DNA of 64,000 nucleotides from Pseudomonas sp. BP8 (GTDB lineage: Bacteria > Pseudomonadota > Gammaproteobacteria > Pseudomonadales > Pseudomonadaceae), in the NCBI RefSeq assembly GCF_017875955.1, contig NZ_JAGINK010000001.1, positions 1,183,001 to 1,247,000 of the forward strand, in the 5' to 3' direction. This document shows positions 45,258-54,400 of this stretch, piece by piece. Every line of letters begins with the position of its first letter. The first letter of the stretch is position 1. The notes beneath the pieces were generated by a model, which saw only the letters and a list, made by a program, of their open reading frames with translations, was not told the DNA's origin and searched no databases. Made by a program: the position numbers and the translations under genes.

Positions 45258-46235
45258 ATGAAAGGTGTGATTGCAAGACCTCTAGCCGTGTTGGCGGCGC
45301 TTGCGGCGGGGGTTTCCGCCGCCCATGCCGACCCTGCTCAAACGGCAGACCTCTCTTCCTTCATCACCGCTCAAGGCGCCGTTGCGGCTAACCCTGCACA
45401 GCAGTCGCTCGATGACCTGACAGCGCAACGGGTATCGCGCTATGGCCGCATCGTCGACGCCCGCCCGGTCGGCCTGGGCGGTTTGACCGCGTGGACCGTG
45501 GAAAAGAACGGCCATCAAGTGGTGCTGTTCAGCACGCCGGATTCCTCCGTGCTGTTCACAGGGGTGGCCTGGAATGCTGAATCGGGCGCGAACATTTCCG
45601 ACGCCTTCCTGCCGGGCGCGGCCCGTGCTGCCAGCCCTCGCCCCGCAAACCCGCCAGTCGCCGCCGCGCCGGTTGCACGCACCGCGCCGCTGATGTCGCC
45701 GGTGGAGTCCCCGAACGTGCGCGAGGCTGCTGCCATGGACGGTAAATTCCAAGGCACGGTACCCGAATCGATGAAGACAGTGGACTCACTGGCCGGCGTC
45801 AAGGAGGGCGATGGCGGCATCGGCGATACCGTCTACATCATCATCGACCCACGCTGCCCGTACTGCAGAGAGGCGTACAACCTAACAAGGGCTTACGCGG
45901 CAAAGGGCCATACCATCAAGTGGATTCCGTCCGCAGCGCTGGGCAACCCCGCCGAGGGAGTGCCGCTTGCCGCCACGATCCTGCAGGCCAAGGACAAAGG
46001 CACACTTCAGCGCGTGCTGGGCAAGCATGAGCAGATTCGCTCCGAGCCATCGCCGGAGACGGTCGAGCAACTGAGTACCAATCTGGCGTTTTTGTACGCC
46101 GCGTTCGAAAACAATGGCAAGGAGCAAGCGGGGGTGCCGGCTGCCTTCTTCGTCGACCACCGCACAGGGAAGCCAAAGATGATGACGGGTCTTTCCCAAG
46201 CCGTCGTGCTTGAAGACATCTTTGGAAAACTTTAA
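45258..46235 (+). CDS. DsbC/TrbB-like thiol:disulfide protein
   Basis: Periplasmic thioredoxin-fold protein of 325 residues. A signal peptide ends around VSAAHA. An N-terminal DsbC-like dimerisation region is followed by the active site CPYC at residues 200-203 and a C-terminal VPAAFFVDHRTGKPKMM cis-Pro segment. It resembles DsbC and the R64 TrbB protein. It probably isomerises disulfides of exported channel parts or substrates; this is inference. Confidence 0.8.
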   Translation: MKGVIARPLAVLAALAAGVSAAHADPAQTADLSSFITAQGAVAANPAQQSLDDLTAQRVSRYGRIVDARPVGLGGLTAWTVEKNGHQVVLFSTPDSSVLFTGVAWNAESGANISDAFLPGAARAASPRPANPPVAAAPVARTAPLMSPVESPNVREAAAMDGKFQGTVPESMKTVDSLAGVKEGDGGIGDTVYIIIDPRCPYCREAYNLTRAYAAKGHTIKWIPSAALGNPAEGVPLAATILQAKDKGTLQRVLGKHEQIRSEPSPETVEQLSTNLAFLYAAFENNGKEQAGVPAAFFVDHRTGKPKMMTGLSQAVVLEDIFGKL

Positions 46236-46247
46236 GGAGCAAAGTAC

Positions 46248-47039
46248 ATGAAAGCCAAAGCCCCGAACTTCGAGTTCGACCCCAGCATCCGTATTTTTAG
46301 CGCGGGCCAGCACCTGTTGGTAGTGTTCGACAGCCAAAGCCCACATGACGCGCAGCGGGCCACCCGGACCGTGCGTATTCCCAAGGCGTTCAAGCAGCTT
46401 TCCCTGGTCGTCAGCGGTTTCGATGTGGCCGAGGATGACGGCCATCAGCGCGCGCTGAAGGGGGCTGCCAGCCTGGCGATCGAAGAGGATGCCGGGGCGC
46501 TGTCGCACTACGAACTGGCTGCCCTGCAGCTGATGTTCCATGCCGACACGGATCGCAAGGGCTCACTCACCCACATCGACCCGGCACTGGTTGCCTACAA
46601 GGTGCGCCAGGCCCTGTCGGAATGCCTGAACGATGCCCTGAACGACTACTTCCAGCGCGACGAAGCTGAGCGCGTGGGCGCGCATGCGGAGGCCTTGCCG
46701 CCCGTTGCAGTCGGTGCTCCGTACCCCGCGGCAGCGCCCCAGCCCTCACGCAAGGCTCTGCGCGAGCAGGCCGCCAGCGATGCGGCGCGGCAGGACAAGT
46801 CGCGCCGGCGCAAGGCGGTGCTGGCGTGGGTCGTGCCACCAATTTTGGTAATTGCAGTATTGTCGACTCTGTCACATCTTGCTTCCACTCAGTCGCCGAT
46901 TGAAAATGCTGTCGCGCAGCAGATGGCGAACGATCCCGAGTCGATCAAGGCACAGGTGGAACTGACCAAGCAGACGCTTCAGTCCATGGGGCTTGACCCA
47001 GGGCAGGGCGGTGATCTCGGATGTTTGGCACCGCAATGA
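46248..47039 (+). CDS. Unknown protein with a C-terminal membrane helix
   Basis: Protein of 263 residues with no recognised domain. The N-terminal half is mixed alpha/beta (FEFDPSIRIFSAGQHLLVVFD). A Pro/Ala linker and a basic stretch (about 175-203, RRRK) precede one membrane helix (about 206-225, AVLAWVVPPILVIAVLSTL) and a short tail. It lies 12 bp after the disulfide-protein gene and is probably in the same transcript. Likely specific to this secretion cluster. Confidence 0.65.
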   Translation: MKAKAPNFEFDPSIRIFSAGQHLLVVFDSQSPHDAQRATRTVRIPKAFKQLSLVVSGFDVAEDDGHQRALKGAASLAIEEDAGALSHYELAALQLMFHADTDRKGSLTHIDPALVAYKVRQALSECLNDALNDYFQRDEAERVGAHAEALPPVAVGAPYPAAAPQPSRKALREQAASDAARQDKSRRRKAVLAWVVPPILVIAVLSTLSHLASTQSPIENAVAQQMANDPESIKAQVELTKQTLQSMGLDPGQGGDLGCLAPQ

Positions 47040-47103
47040 TTTCCGTTGCACCCATCTTCGCTGCTATGCAGTTGCCGAAGGAGGATCTTTTCCAGGATTG
47101 GAG

Positions 47104-47184
47104 ATGAGCAGCCAAGGCCGACCACGCCTTGCGCTGCTGTTCTGCTTGAGCGGTTGTTCTGCGCCGCCGGCACTTGAAGACTAA
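47104..47184 (+). CDS. Possible tiny lipoprotein
   Basis: A 26-codon frame with a basic start, a short hydrophobic run and a lipobox-like LSGC followed by SAPPALED. AGGATTGGAG lies just before the ATG, and a strong AAGGAGG lies further up at 47078-47084. Very short lipoproteins occur as release or entry-exclusion proteins. Here the evidence is only the lipobox and position, so it may be chance. Confidence 0.3.
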   Translation: MSSQGRPRLALLFCLSGCSAPPALED

Positions 47185-47212
47185 TTTGGATTGGAAAATC
47201 TTAGGTACGTAT

Positions 47213-48055
47213 ATGCGACCAGCGAATGAAGTGAAAGACGGGGCGAAATTATTGTCGCTTGCCCAAGGCCTGAGGTCGTTGCTGGTCCCCTCGCCGGATG
47301 TACTGGCAGACACCGTCAAGGAGTTGCACCCCCTGGTCAACTTGTCGGACAAGGTGCTGCCGTTGAAGTCGTATTTCAACATGGTCCAGGACATTCAGCG
47401 GACCAAGCACACCCACGCCGCCATGCGCGCCGCTGATCAGGCGCTGAGCCGCGAAGTCATTCAGCAAGGTGTGTCGCGCAAGCTCTGCACCGAAGACATC
47501 TTCATGGTGGCCTGTTCCTTCCTCGAAGTGGAAATTGCCAAGCAGGGCTCGGTGTACTACCTGAGCGGCGAGTCGCCCGACTTCAAGGAAACCAAGAAGA
47601 ACCGCAACCCGCTCGACCTGTCCGACGAGGTCGTGCTGAAAAACCTTTCCAGCGGCCTGGCCCGCCCTGACACCGATCGCGGTGCGGTGGAACGAGGGCA
47701 GATCGACAGTGGCTTCAACCACCTGGTGCGGTTGAACCAGCTACATAACCTGATGCTGGAAAGTGTGCGGTTGATGAAGGCGGATGAGCGCCTGACCAAG
47801 GTCGATATCCGCAAGAAATTCAACATTTCGCACACGGATTACGAGCGCATGATGTCGATGGCGCGCCGTTCGGGGATCATTTCGTTCCGCAACCGGAAAA
47901 AAGACCCTTCCAACTCCTACACCTTGCGCAATGACAACCATGAGCGTGTTTCCGAGCATGCGAAGAACTTCGGCCACACGCCGCAGAAGATGTTGAACAA
48001 GATCCTTGATGACTTCTTCGGCATGTTGGAAAAACGCAAAAAACACGAGGACTGA
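47213..48055 (+). CDS. Unknown soluble protein, possible winged-helix C-terminus
   Basis: Protein of 280 residues from the ATG at 47213 (a TTG 13 codons upstream is possible). No signal or membrane helix. The segment LTKVDIRKKFNISHTDYERMMSMARRSGIISFRNRKK looks like a winged helix or similar DNA/RNA-binding module, but this is only by eye. It ends with a basic/acidic tail EKRKKHED. It is co-directional with the cluster and ends six bases before the next gene. Confidence 0.6.
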   Translation: MRPANEVKDGAKLLSLAQGLRSLLVPSPDVLADTVKELHPLVNLSDKVLPLKSYFNMVQDIQRTKHTHAAMRAADQALSREVIQQGVSRKLCTEDIFMVACSFLEVEIAKQGSVYYLSGESPDFKETKKNRNPLDLSDEVVLKNLSSGLARPDTDRGAVERGQIDSGFNHLVRLNQLHNLMLESVRLMKADERLTKVDIRKKFNISHTDYERMMSMARRSGIISFRNRKKDPSNSYTLRNDNHERVSEHAKNFGHTPQKMLNKILDDFFGMLEKRKKHED

Positions 48056-48060
48056 GATCG

Positions 48061-48633
48061 ATGGGTATCCAGGGCCAAACGGATGTGGGGCCGGCCATTA
48101 GCGCAGAAGAGCGGGCACGGGTAGCGCGGGCTGCCAGGCAGGTCGTGGCCTACGCCAACTTTCTGCGGTGGACGGCGAACTTCAAGCGGGACGAAGTGCT
48201 GCGTCATCCCAATCACGATCAGGTCATGCTGCTTTCGCCCATGCAAAGTGGGCGTTTCAGTTTTGCGCTGGAGGGCAACACCCTGTACGTGGGGGTTCAG
48301 CCGTTCGAGGCGGCCTGGGCGTCGTTCATGCCTTTTCAGGCCGCCTACGTGTCCGATCGCCTCTACCTGTCGGTCGAGGGCGTCAACTTCATGGACGGGC
48401 GCATGCCGCCGCTGACCCTTGGCATTTTCGTCGACGAGAGCAGCAAGCGCGCGCTCATGGCTCGCGCCGAGTTCGTCCGGTTCGTGCAGGTAAGTGTTCG
48501 TGACGGCTACGTGGTCGAGGTCGGTGAGCCCTGTGGCGAGCCGATCGAGATGCGCTCTGGCGATGTGGTGCGGCAACTGCAGGACACCCGGCAAGCCAAG
48601 GTTAAACAGCAAGATATGGGGCGGTTCTTCTGA
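48061..48633 (+). CDS. Unknown protein
   Basis: Soluble protein of 190 residues, rich in beta-type segments (GRFSFALEGNTLYVGVQPFEA, LYLSVEGVNFMDGRMPPLTLGIFV). No signal, membrane helix or recognised domain. It lies directly after the 47213 gene in the same direction, with only 5 bp between them, so the two are probably translated together. Confidence 0.6.
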   Translation: MGIQGQTDVGPAISAEERARVARAARQVVAYANFLRWTANFKRDEVLRHPNHDQVMLLSPMQSGRFSFALEGNTLYVGVQPFEAAWASFMPFQAAYVSDRLYLSVEGVNFMDGRMPPLTLGIFVDESSKRALMARAEFVRFVQVSVRDGYVVEVGEPCGEPIEMRSGDVVRQLQDTRQAKVKQQDMGRFF

Positions 48634-48670
48634 GCGCGCCCATGCAGATTTTTCAAGTAAGGATACGAGC

Positions 48671-49519
48671 ATGATCAAGTGCAAACTCATCCTGCCTGTT
48701 CTGGCCGCTGTGGCTATGGCGGGCTGTGTAACCACCGAGCAGATGCCGGACGGGACGACCAAGATTCGCTTTTCGGATGAGGCTGTAAGTTCGCTGACCT
48801 CGATGATGCCAGCTGGGGTTGTTACCGGGGTCGCCAACGGTACGGGAGGTAGCGGGCTGGATCTGGTGCCAACGCGCAATCCGGCTCGGAGTGGGCAGTA
48901 TCTCTACTTCAACGGCCAGTATGATTACGAGTGTGCCGCTGCTCTGCTCTACAGTGCCAAGTCAGGGCAATCAATGGACGCGGAAACCAGCAGCAAATGC
49001 CGTCAGCGCTACTTTAGCAGGCAGCAGGAGCTGAAGATGGCGGGTAAGCCCTACGACAGGGCCGCGCCGGCCTACGACGCCTATAACCCGCCCGAGGCGT
49101 ACTGGGCGACGTTGACGGGGCGAACGACCAGTCAGCTGGCTGCGATGGAGCAATTCTCGACGCGCTTCACAGGCATGCCGCGTATTGATCGCGCTGGGAA
49201 CATCTCGATCATCGTGGGTTTTCTGGGGGTAGCGAAGGGGCAGCACACCGCCTTGGTCACCACGCCTGAGCGTACACCGGTTGCCATCAATGATGCGGGT
49301 TTCGAGGCGCAGATGCGCTCGAAGGCGGCAAGGCTAAACGCCCGTGGTAGCGAAATGACCTCGTGCGATGCGGTTCTGGCGTATCACTCGGCCGTCGATA
49401 AGGGGCGTCGCCCTGCAGGCGTGCGCGCCAGCGACTATGCGCGGTATGAAGTGCGCTTCACAGTGGCGTCCATGGGCTGCCAAGATAGCCTTTACCAGCT
49501 GAAGGCTGCTTCGCGCTGA
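48671..49519 (+). CDS. Unknown lipoprotein of the type IVB region
   Basis: Predicted lipoprotein of 282 residues. The start at 48671 gives a signal MIKCKLILPVLAAVAMAGC with lipobox MAGC, and TAAGGAT precedes it. The mature part has tetratricopeptide-like helical stretches near YLYFNGQYDYECAAALLYSAKSGQSMD and no domain I can name. Position between the channel genes and dotA suggests an envelope role. Confidence 0.65.
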   Translation: MIKCKLILPVLAAVAMAGCVTTEQMPDGTTKIRFSDEAVSSLTSMMPAGVVTGVANGTGGSGLDLVPTRNPARSGQYLYFNGQYDYECAAALLYSAKSGQSMDAETSSKCRQRYFSRQQELKMAGKPYDRAAPAYDAYNPPEAYWATLTGRTTSQLAAMEQFSTRFTGMPRIDRAGNISIIVGFLGVAKGQHTALVTTPERTPVAINDAGFEAQMRSKAARLNARGSEMTSCDAVLAYHSAVDKGRRPAGVRASDYARYEVRFTVASMGCQDSLYQLKAASR

Positions 49520-49543
49520 TTGTTGCTTTGGTGCAATTGCGGA

Positions 49544-49571
49544 CAAGAGCCGGAACAGCTCCGGTTTCTTG
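49544..49571. terminator. Hairpin between convergent genes
   Basis: CAAGAGCCGGA-ACAGC-TCCGGTTTCTTG forms an 11-bp stem with one bulge between the convergent 48671 and 49579 genes. It may stop transcription from both sides; T-runs are weak. Confidence 0.5.
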
Positions 49572-49578
49572 TTCGCGC

Positions 49579-49932
49579 TCAGGGGGCCATGTTCCAGGTG
49601 TCGTTCGACGCTGCTACTGACTCATTGATACCTGAGGTGTGTGCGTCTGCGTCGCTCAGCCAATCCTTACTCAAGTTCGCCTGCTGGGCTGCGTGCTCGA
49701 ACGCAAACTCACGCAGCAGAATCGCGTCTTCGATGGTGGTCACAAGAGCGGGGGTTGCAGCTCCGTATTCACTGAGCAGCGTTCGAGAGGCTTCAGGCGG
49801 AAGCTGGTTGATCGCGCTACGCAGGTCGCGACCGTGGTCAGCCAGCACGGGCTGCTTGGCGATGACGACTTCCGCCGATTGAGAAGGGAATACGGATGCT
49901 GTGAAGCTCTGGAAGTCCTGTGCGGTCGGCAT
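49579..49932 (-). CDS. Unknown small protein on the opposite strand
   Basis: Soluble protein of 117 residues with no recognised domain (MPTAQDFQSFTASVFPSQS...; PPEASRTLLSEYGAATPALVTTIEDAILLREFAFEHAAQQANLS). AAGGAG precedes the ATG. It follows the 49945 gene by 12 bp in the same direction and is probably co-transcribed. The pair is the only minus-strand unit inside the dotI-dotA stretch. Confidence 0.65.
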   Translation of the reverse strand: MPTAQDFQSFTASVFPSQSAEVVIAKQPVLADHGRDLRSAINQLPPEASRTLLSEYGAATPALVTTIEDAILLREFAFEHAAQQANLSKDWLSDADAHTSGINESVAASNDTWNMAP

Positions 49933-49944
49933 GGCGTTTGCTCC

Positions 49945-50541
49945 TTACAGACTGTAGTCGTCTAGATCAGCGCTGCGTTGCAGTGATGGGGTGTTGTAAC
50001 GGGCAAATGTCTTGTCCAGGTCGGCGGCCAGGTACGCTTGCTCGCTATCGCGCAGCGCACCCTTCATGAAGTCGCCATCCGAGGAGACAGAAACCACCTG
50101 ATCACGCAGATTGGCGAGCAGGCCCTCCCGGTCAGCGCGTGAACCCGAGGTATTGTCGATCGCCTCCAAGGCGTCGAGCAGCGACTGGCGTAGTACGCTT
50201 TGCTCGCCATCCTTCTCGTCCGGGCTGGCTGCTTCGAAGCTTACGGCGCTGACCACTGCGCGATGAATGGCCGTGAACGCGTTGACCTCGGCCTTCCGGC
50301 TCTGCATAACCCGATCGGAACTTAAGGTGTGAGGCGGCGTGTTGCGTAGCCATTGCGCCTCTTGATCAGCGAGTGCGTCGATAGTCTGACGGATCTTTTG
50401 ACTGTCAGGGGTATCACGCAGGGCGGCTTGCGCTACGTTGTCAAAACTAATTGCCGGGTTGTTTGAGGCCTCAATGGCTTTTTGTCTCATTAACCCGGCG
50501 CCGATCACGAATCGGCTCGCATCGCGAATTGATAGCTGCAT
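49945..50541 (-). CDS. Unknown helical protein on the opposite strand
   Basis: Soluble, largely helical protein of 198 residues with no recognised domain, signal or membrane segment. It is divergent from dotA across a 907-bp gap and heads the minus-strand pair. Its ribosome site is weak (GACGGAC). Being divergently placed, it could be a regulator or a small effector, but nothing in the sequence proves either. Confidence 0.6.
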   Translation of the reverse strand: MQLSIRDASRFVIGAGLMRQKAIEASNNPAISFDNVAQAALRDTPDSQKIRQTIDALADQEAQWLRNTPPHTLSSDRVMQSRKAEVNAFTAIHRAVVSAVSFEAASPDEKDGEQSVLRQSLLDALEAIDNTSGSRADREGLLANLRDQVVSVSSDGDFMKGALRDSEQAYLAADLDKTFARYNTPSLQRSADLDDYSL

Positions 50542-51270
50542 CTATGTCCGTCATTTTTCACAGGGCTTGAGCCTGCCCGAATCAGTCGGCATCCAGCAGC
50601 GTCTGCTTCTGTGCTTAGGGCGCCGCGCATTCCTGTATTCGAAAGCCGGCAATCAATCCCTCTGCGCTGACGTGCTGTGGGTAATCCCTCACGAACCCCG
50701 CGGTTCGTGTCCTCGATAACCATAGCATTTTTACTGTTTTGTTTCTTGCGGTTGAGTCGGATGAATCGTTTTTTTGATGATTTGAAGCATACCTACACGA
50801 TCGCGTGAAAAGCCGTTCGGCCGCGATCTGAGAATCGTATCTTTTCTCTGGGTGGCTGCTCAAACTCCCGCAGTACAAGCCTTCGACCCGGATCTCAGCG
50901 CTGTTTTTCCTTGGTGCCTCTCGCCGGCAATCACTGTCGCCATGTGCGTCACATTCAGGCTCCAGGCCTCTCGGTCAGGCGTCGCGCTGACCTTATTTGG
51001 CAGGATTTGGGCTCTTTTCAAGGTATCTGAATAAAGCTAAATTTCCAAGCGAGGATTACGCGCGGCTTGGAGCATTTTTTCCGTTTTTGTTGTCTTTTAA
51101 AGCACTTTTTATGCTGTTTTCGATGATTTTATTGACTTTATCGTGAATTCTTGAGGTCTTCTAAAATATCGAAACTGGTAGATGGCTAGGAGCTTGTTCA
51201 GTGTTTTTGTTAATTTTCTTTCGTAACATTATTTTGATAATTAGCTGATATCTGGTTTAAGATTACCCGG
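50542..51270. other. AT-rich gap upstream of dotA
   Basis: Non-coding region of the divergent gap. The part from about 51040 to 51270 is much more AT-rich than the surroundings, with runs such as TTTTTTCCGTTTTTG and TTTGTTAATTTTC. It is a likely site for promoter activity and for xenogeneic silencers (MvaT type). A short frame at 50852-51034 has no support. Confidence 0.45.
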
Positions 51271-51285
51271 CCTAATCTATCCGGC

Positions 51286-51448
51286 AGGCTACCGCTTCGA
51301 GGGTGGTAGCATGGCGCTAGCTCAAGGGCATCTGTAAAGCCAGGGCTGCATGGCAGCCCATCTCAAGGACGACGGAGCATTCCAAGGGGAATTCGTCGCG
51401 AACGATTTAGATCAACCGTCCGCAACTCGATTCAGGTAGGTATTCACA
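51286..51448 (+). promoter_or_regulatory. Structured 5' leader of dotA with RsmA-type site
   Basis: The leader holds a stem GCTACC/GGTAGC (about 51289-51310) and a perfect 7-bp hairpin GGGCTGC-ATG-GCAGCCC (51343-51359). CAAGGACG (51364-51371) fits the CANGGANG motif bound by RsmA/CsrA. GGA repeats continue through 51390. It suggests post-transcriptional control of dotA. Confidence 0.45.
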
Positions 51449-54400
51449 ATGGCTCAGATGCCGTTTTCTCCGTGCAGCGATCCGAGCGCCTGCACCGATC
51501 AATCGGTCGAGATGCTGACCAGGATCTTTGGTCCGGTAATCGATGCATTGGTCAAAGGCACCGACCCCAATATGGTGGGGGCAAGCGCGAATATCCTTGC
51601 GACCATGTTCGGCTTCTTCAACAGCGGAATCCTGATCATCGGTTCCCTGATCGTCTCTTACGTCGCAGTGATGGGCGTGACCAACACCGCCAACGATGGC
51701 GAGGCGATGGGCAAGAGCTGGTCGTCACTCTGGACGCCGGTGAGGATCGTGGCGGGCGGCGCGGTCCTGTTGCCGACCACAAGCGGCTTTTCGTTCATTC
51801 AGCTCATCGTCCTGATGTTCTCACTCTGGGGTGTCGGCTTTGCCAATGGCACCTACAAGGCGGGTATGGCCATGGGCGTGCTGTCGCCCAACGGTGTCGT
51901 TCAGGGGGTCAATGCGCCCGGTAACTTCTACGGCTTGCGCGATTTCGCCCGGCAATACCTTGCGGCATCGTACTGTGCCAAGGCGGCAAACGAGATCTAC
52001 AGGAACAACACTGCTTCAGGCTCTTCCCCCGAGGTCAGAGCGAATGGCGCGGACAGGACCACTGAAGTGGATGGTCGGGTGGAGCTCACTTTCTTCCTCC
52101 AGGACCGTAACGAAATCACCAATCTGGCGGGGGGCGAGCCATTCTGCGGAACCGTGAAAGTGGCCAGTTACTCGGCCCAGGCAAAATCGGAGCCAATACC
52201 CCAGGCTTTGGAACAGCTGCGCGCGGCGGTGCAGACCAAAAAAGTGGTTGCCGCGACATTGATGATGCAAGAGCTGGATACCTGGGTCAGGTCCTGGCCT
52301 GCAACGATCAATGACGCTGGATGGGACGCCGTCGATTCCGACAACTTCAACGTCATCGTGGACAAGTGGGAGAAGCAGATAGCGACCGATCTCGCCTCCG
52401 AAGTTAATAGTGGCCAGAGCGGTGTCGACAATGGCCTCAAAGGCTTTATCACGACGCTGACCGACGATGGTTGGGCAGCGGCTGGCGGCTGGTTCCAGCG
52501 TGTTGGCATGGTTCGCGGGCAGATTGCCGGTGTGCTTGCCGAGCCGGTTGGGTCGGTGGGCGCACCCTCACTCAGTGCTTTGCCTGCAGATGCGCGTGCC
52601 TCATTACTGATCAATAGCGTGACCACCGTTGCTGAGGCGATCAACAAGAAGGCAGAAGAGAAATCCTCTTACACCGACGCGAAGAAAAGCAAGGCAGAAG
52701 ATCTTTCCAGCCTGATTCCCAAGGATCCAAGTAGCGACATCAACGTGGGCTCCCTCAGGGCGGACATGGATGCCAAGATGTCTTCGTTCGTCAACGGCCT
52801 GATGCTGAATGTGGTTGAGATCGCTACGGGTGCAGGCAGCAACGGGCAGACCCCGCTTTGCGGAACGGCTGGACAAATGGGGGGGTCGCTCAATCGCATG
52901 AAGTGCGTTGGGGATTACCTGGCGGTTGCGCGCGGAGGGATTCTAGTAGCCGATGTCGCGATCAAGAGTGCTGGCACAGCAGTGAGGGTGCTTGCAGGCA
53001 CGCTTTCCTCGGTCAAGGGTCTGGGTAACGGGCTTGACCTGGACAAAATTGTCACCCCGCTCTGGGACTGGGTCATCGAGGTGCCGGTCAAGCAGTTGGC
53101 GCTGATGGCCAGTTATATCGAGCCGCTGGCGTTCTACTTCGGCGTGTTTCTGCCGAGCTTGCCGTACACGCTGTTCATGATCGTCTTCGTCGGCTGGCTC
53201 CTCGCCGTACTGCAATCCATCATTGCCGCGCCGCTCTGGGCTGTGATGCACATGACGCCGGATCGTACATTCGTGGGTTCGCAGACCCAAGGCTACCTGC
53301 TGTTGCTGTCGCTGTTCGCCCGTCCTGCGCTGGCTGTTCTTGGTCTATTCGCGGCGGTGCTGGTGTCCGACCCAGTGATTGACTACATAGCCCAGGGCTT
53401 CTTCGCCATGCGTGGCGCGGTGGTTTCCTCGTCGGGCGGCGTGGGTGCCATTGCGGAATTTCTGACCTTCGCCTGGTGGTTCATGGTGTTCGGGCTGACG
53501 TTGTTGCCGGTCCTGTACATGATCTTCGGCCTGCCCCAGACACTGCCCGACCAGGTACTCAGCTGGATCGGCGGAGGTCTTGGCAGCATGGGTGAGACCA
53601 ATGCGGTGTCTGATATGCGAGGCGGCATGAGCAGGGTCGGCGCAAGTGTTCAGGGCAGTGGCTCGGGTATGCGCCTGGGTGGCGGCCAAGGCAGGCTGCC
53701 ACCGCCTGATGGCGGCTCGCCGACTGACCCCAAGGGTGGCGGACCTCGCGGCGGCGGTGGTTCGGGTGGCAGCTCGCCGCTGCTCAGTGCGAACGGCCAG
53801 GGTGCGGGCGGGGCGGCATCCCGAGAATCCGGTGGGTCAGAAGCCAGTGCGGCTACTGCGGCTACTGCGGCCAGCGACAACCGTACCACCGGCGAGAAGG
53901 TCAGTGATGCGGCCGGTGTTGCCCTGGGTCGGGCGATTGCAGGTGGCACCGCGTCGACTGGCAGGGCGATGCGCAACGCGGGTAGCGCTGCACTGTCTGC
54001 AGGCCGGGCGGGAGTGGAGTCGTTCCGCGGCTCCGAAGCAGGGTCTACCGCTGGGCGCATGCGTGATGGTCTGACGGCGGGTGCATTGACGGCGGGTGCC
54101 GGGCTTGCCTCGGCCGCCAGCGCTGCCGGCGCTGACTACAAGCAGGCCTTCTCGACCGCTGGGGCCGAGGGCCGGGCGGCTTACCATGAAGGTGCTGACG
54201 CGCGTATCCAGGCATTCAAGGAATCGCTATCGGGTGGGGCGGCCCCGGCCGGAAGCGGCGGCGACCAGGAGTCGGCGGGTTCCTCCGGCGAGGGCGCAGA
54301 CACTGCGGTCGGCGACCATCAGTTCAACGATGCGGGGCTTGCTGCAGGGTCGGCCTCCCTCGCTAGCGAGGGCGGGTCAGCGACAGCTGCCGACGGTGCT

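Noticed and set aside
50852..51034. 60-codon frame upstream of dotA
   Set aside because: No ribosome site, no recognisable domain, and it lies in the non-coding gap.
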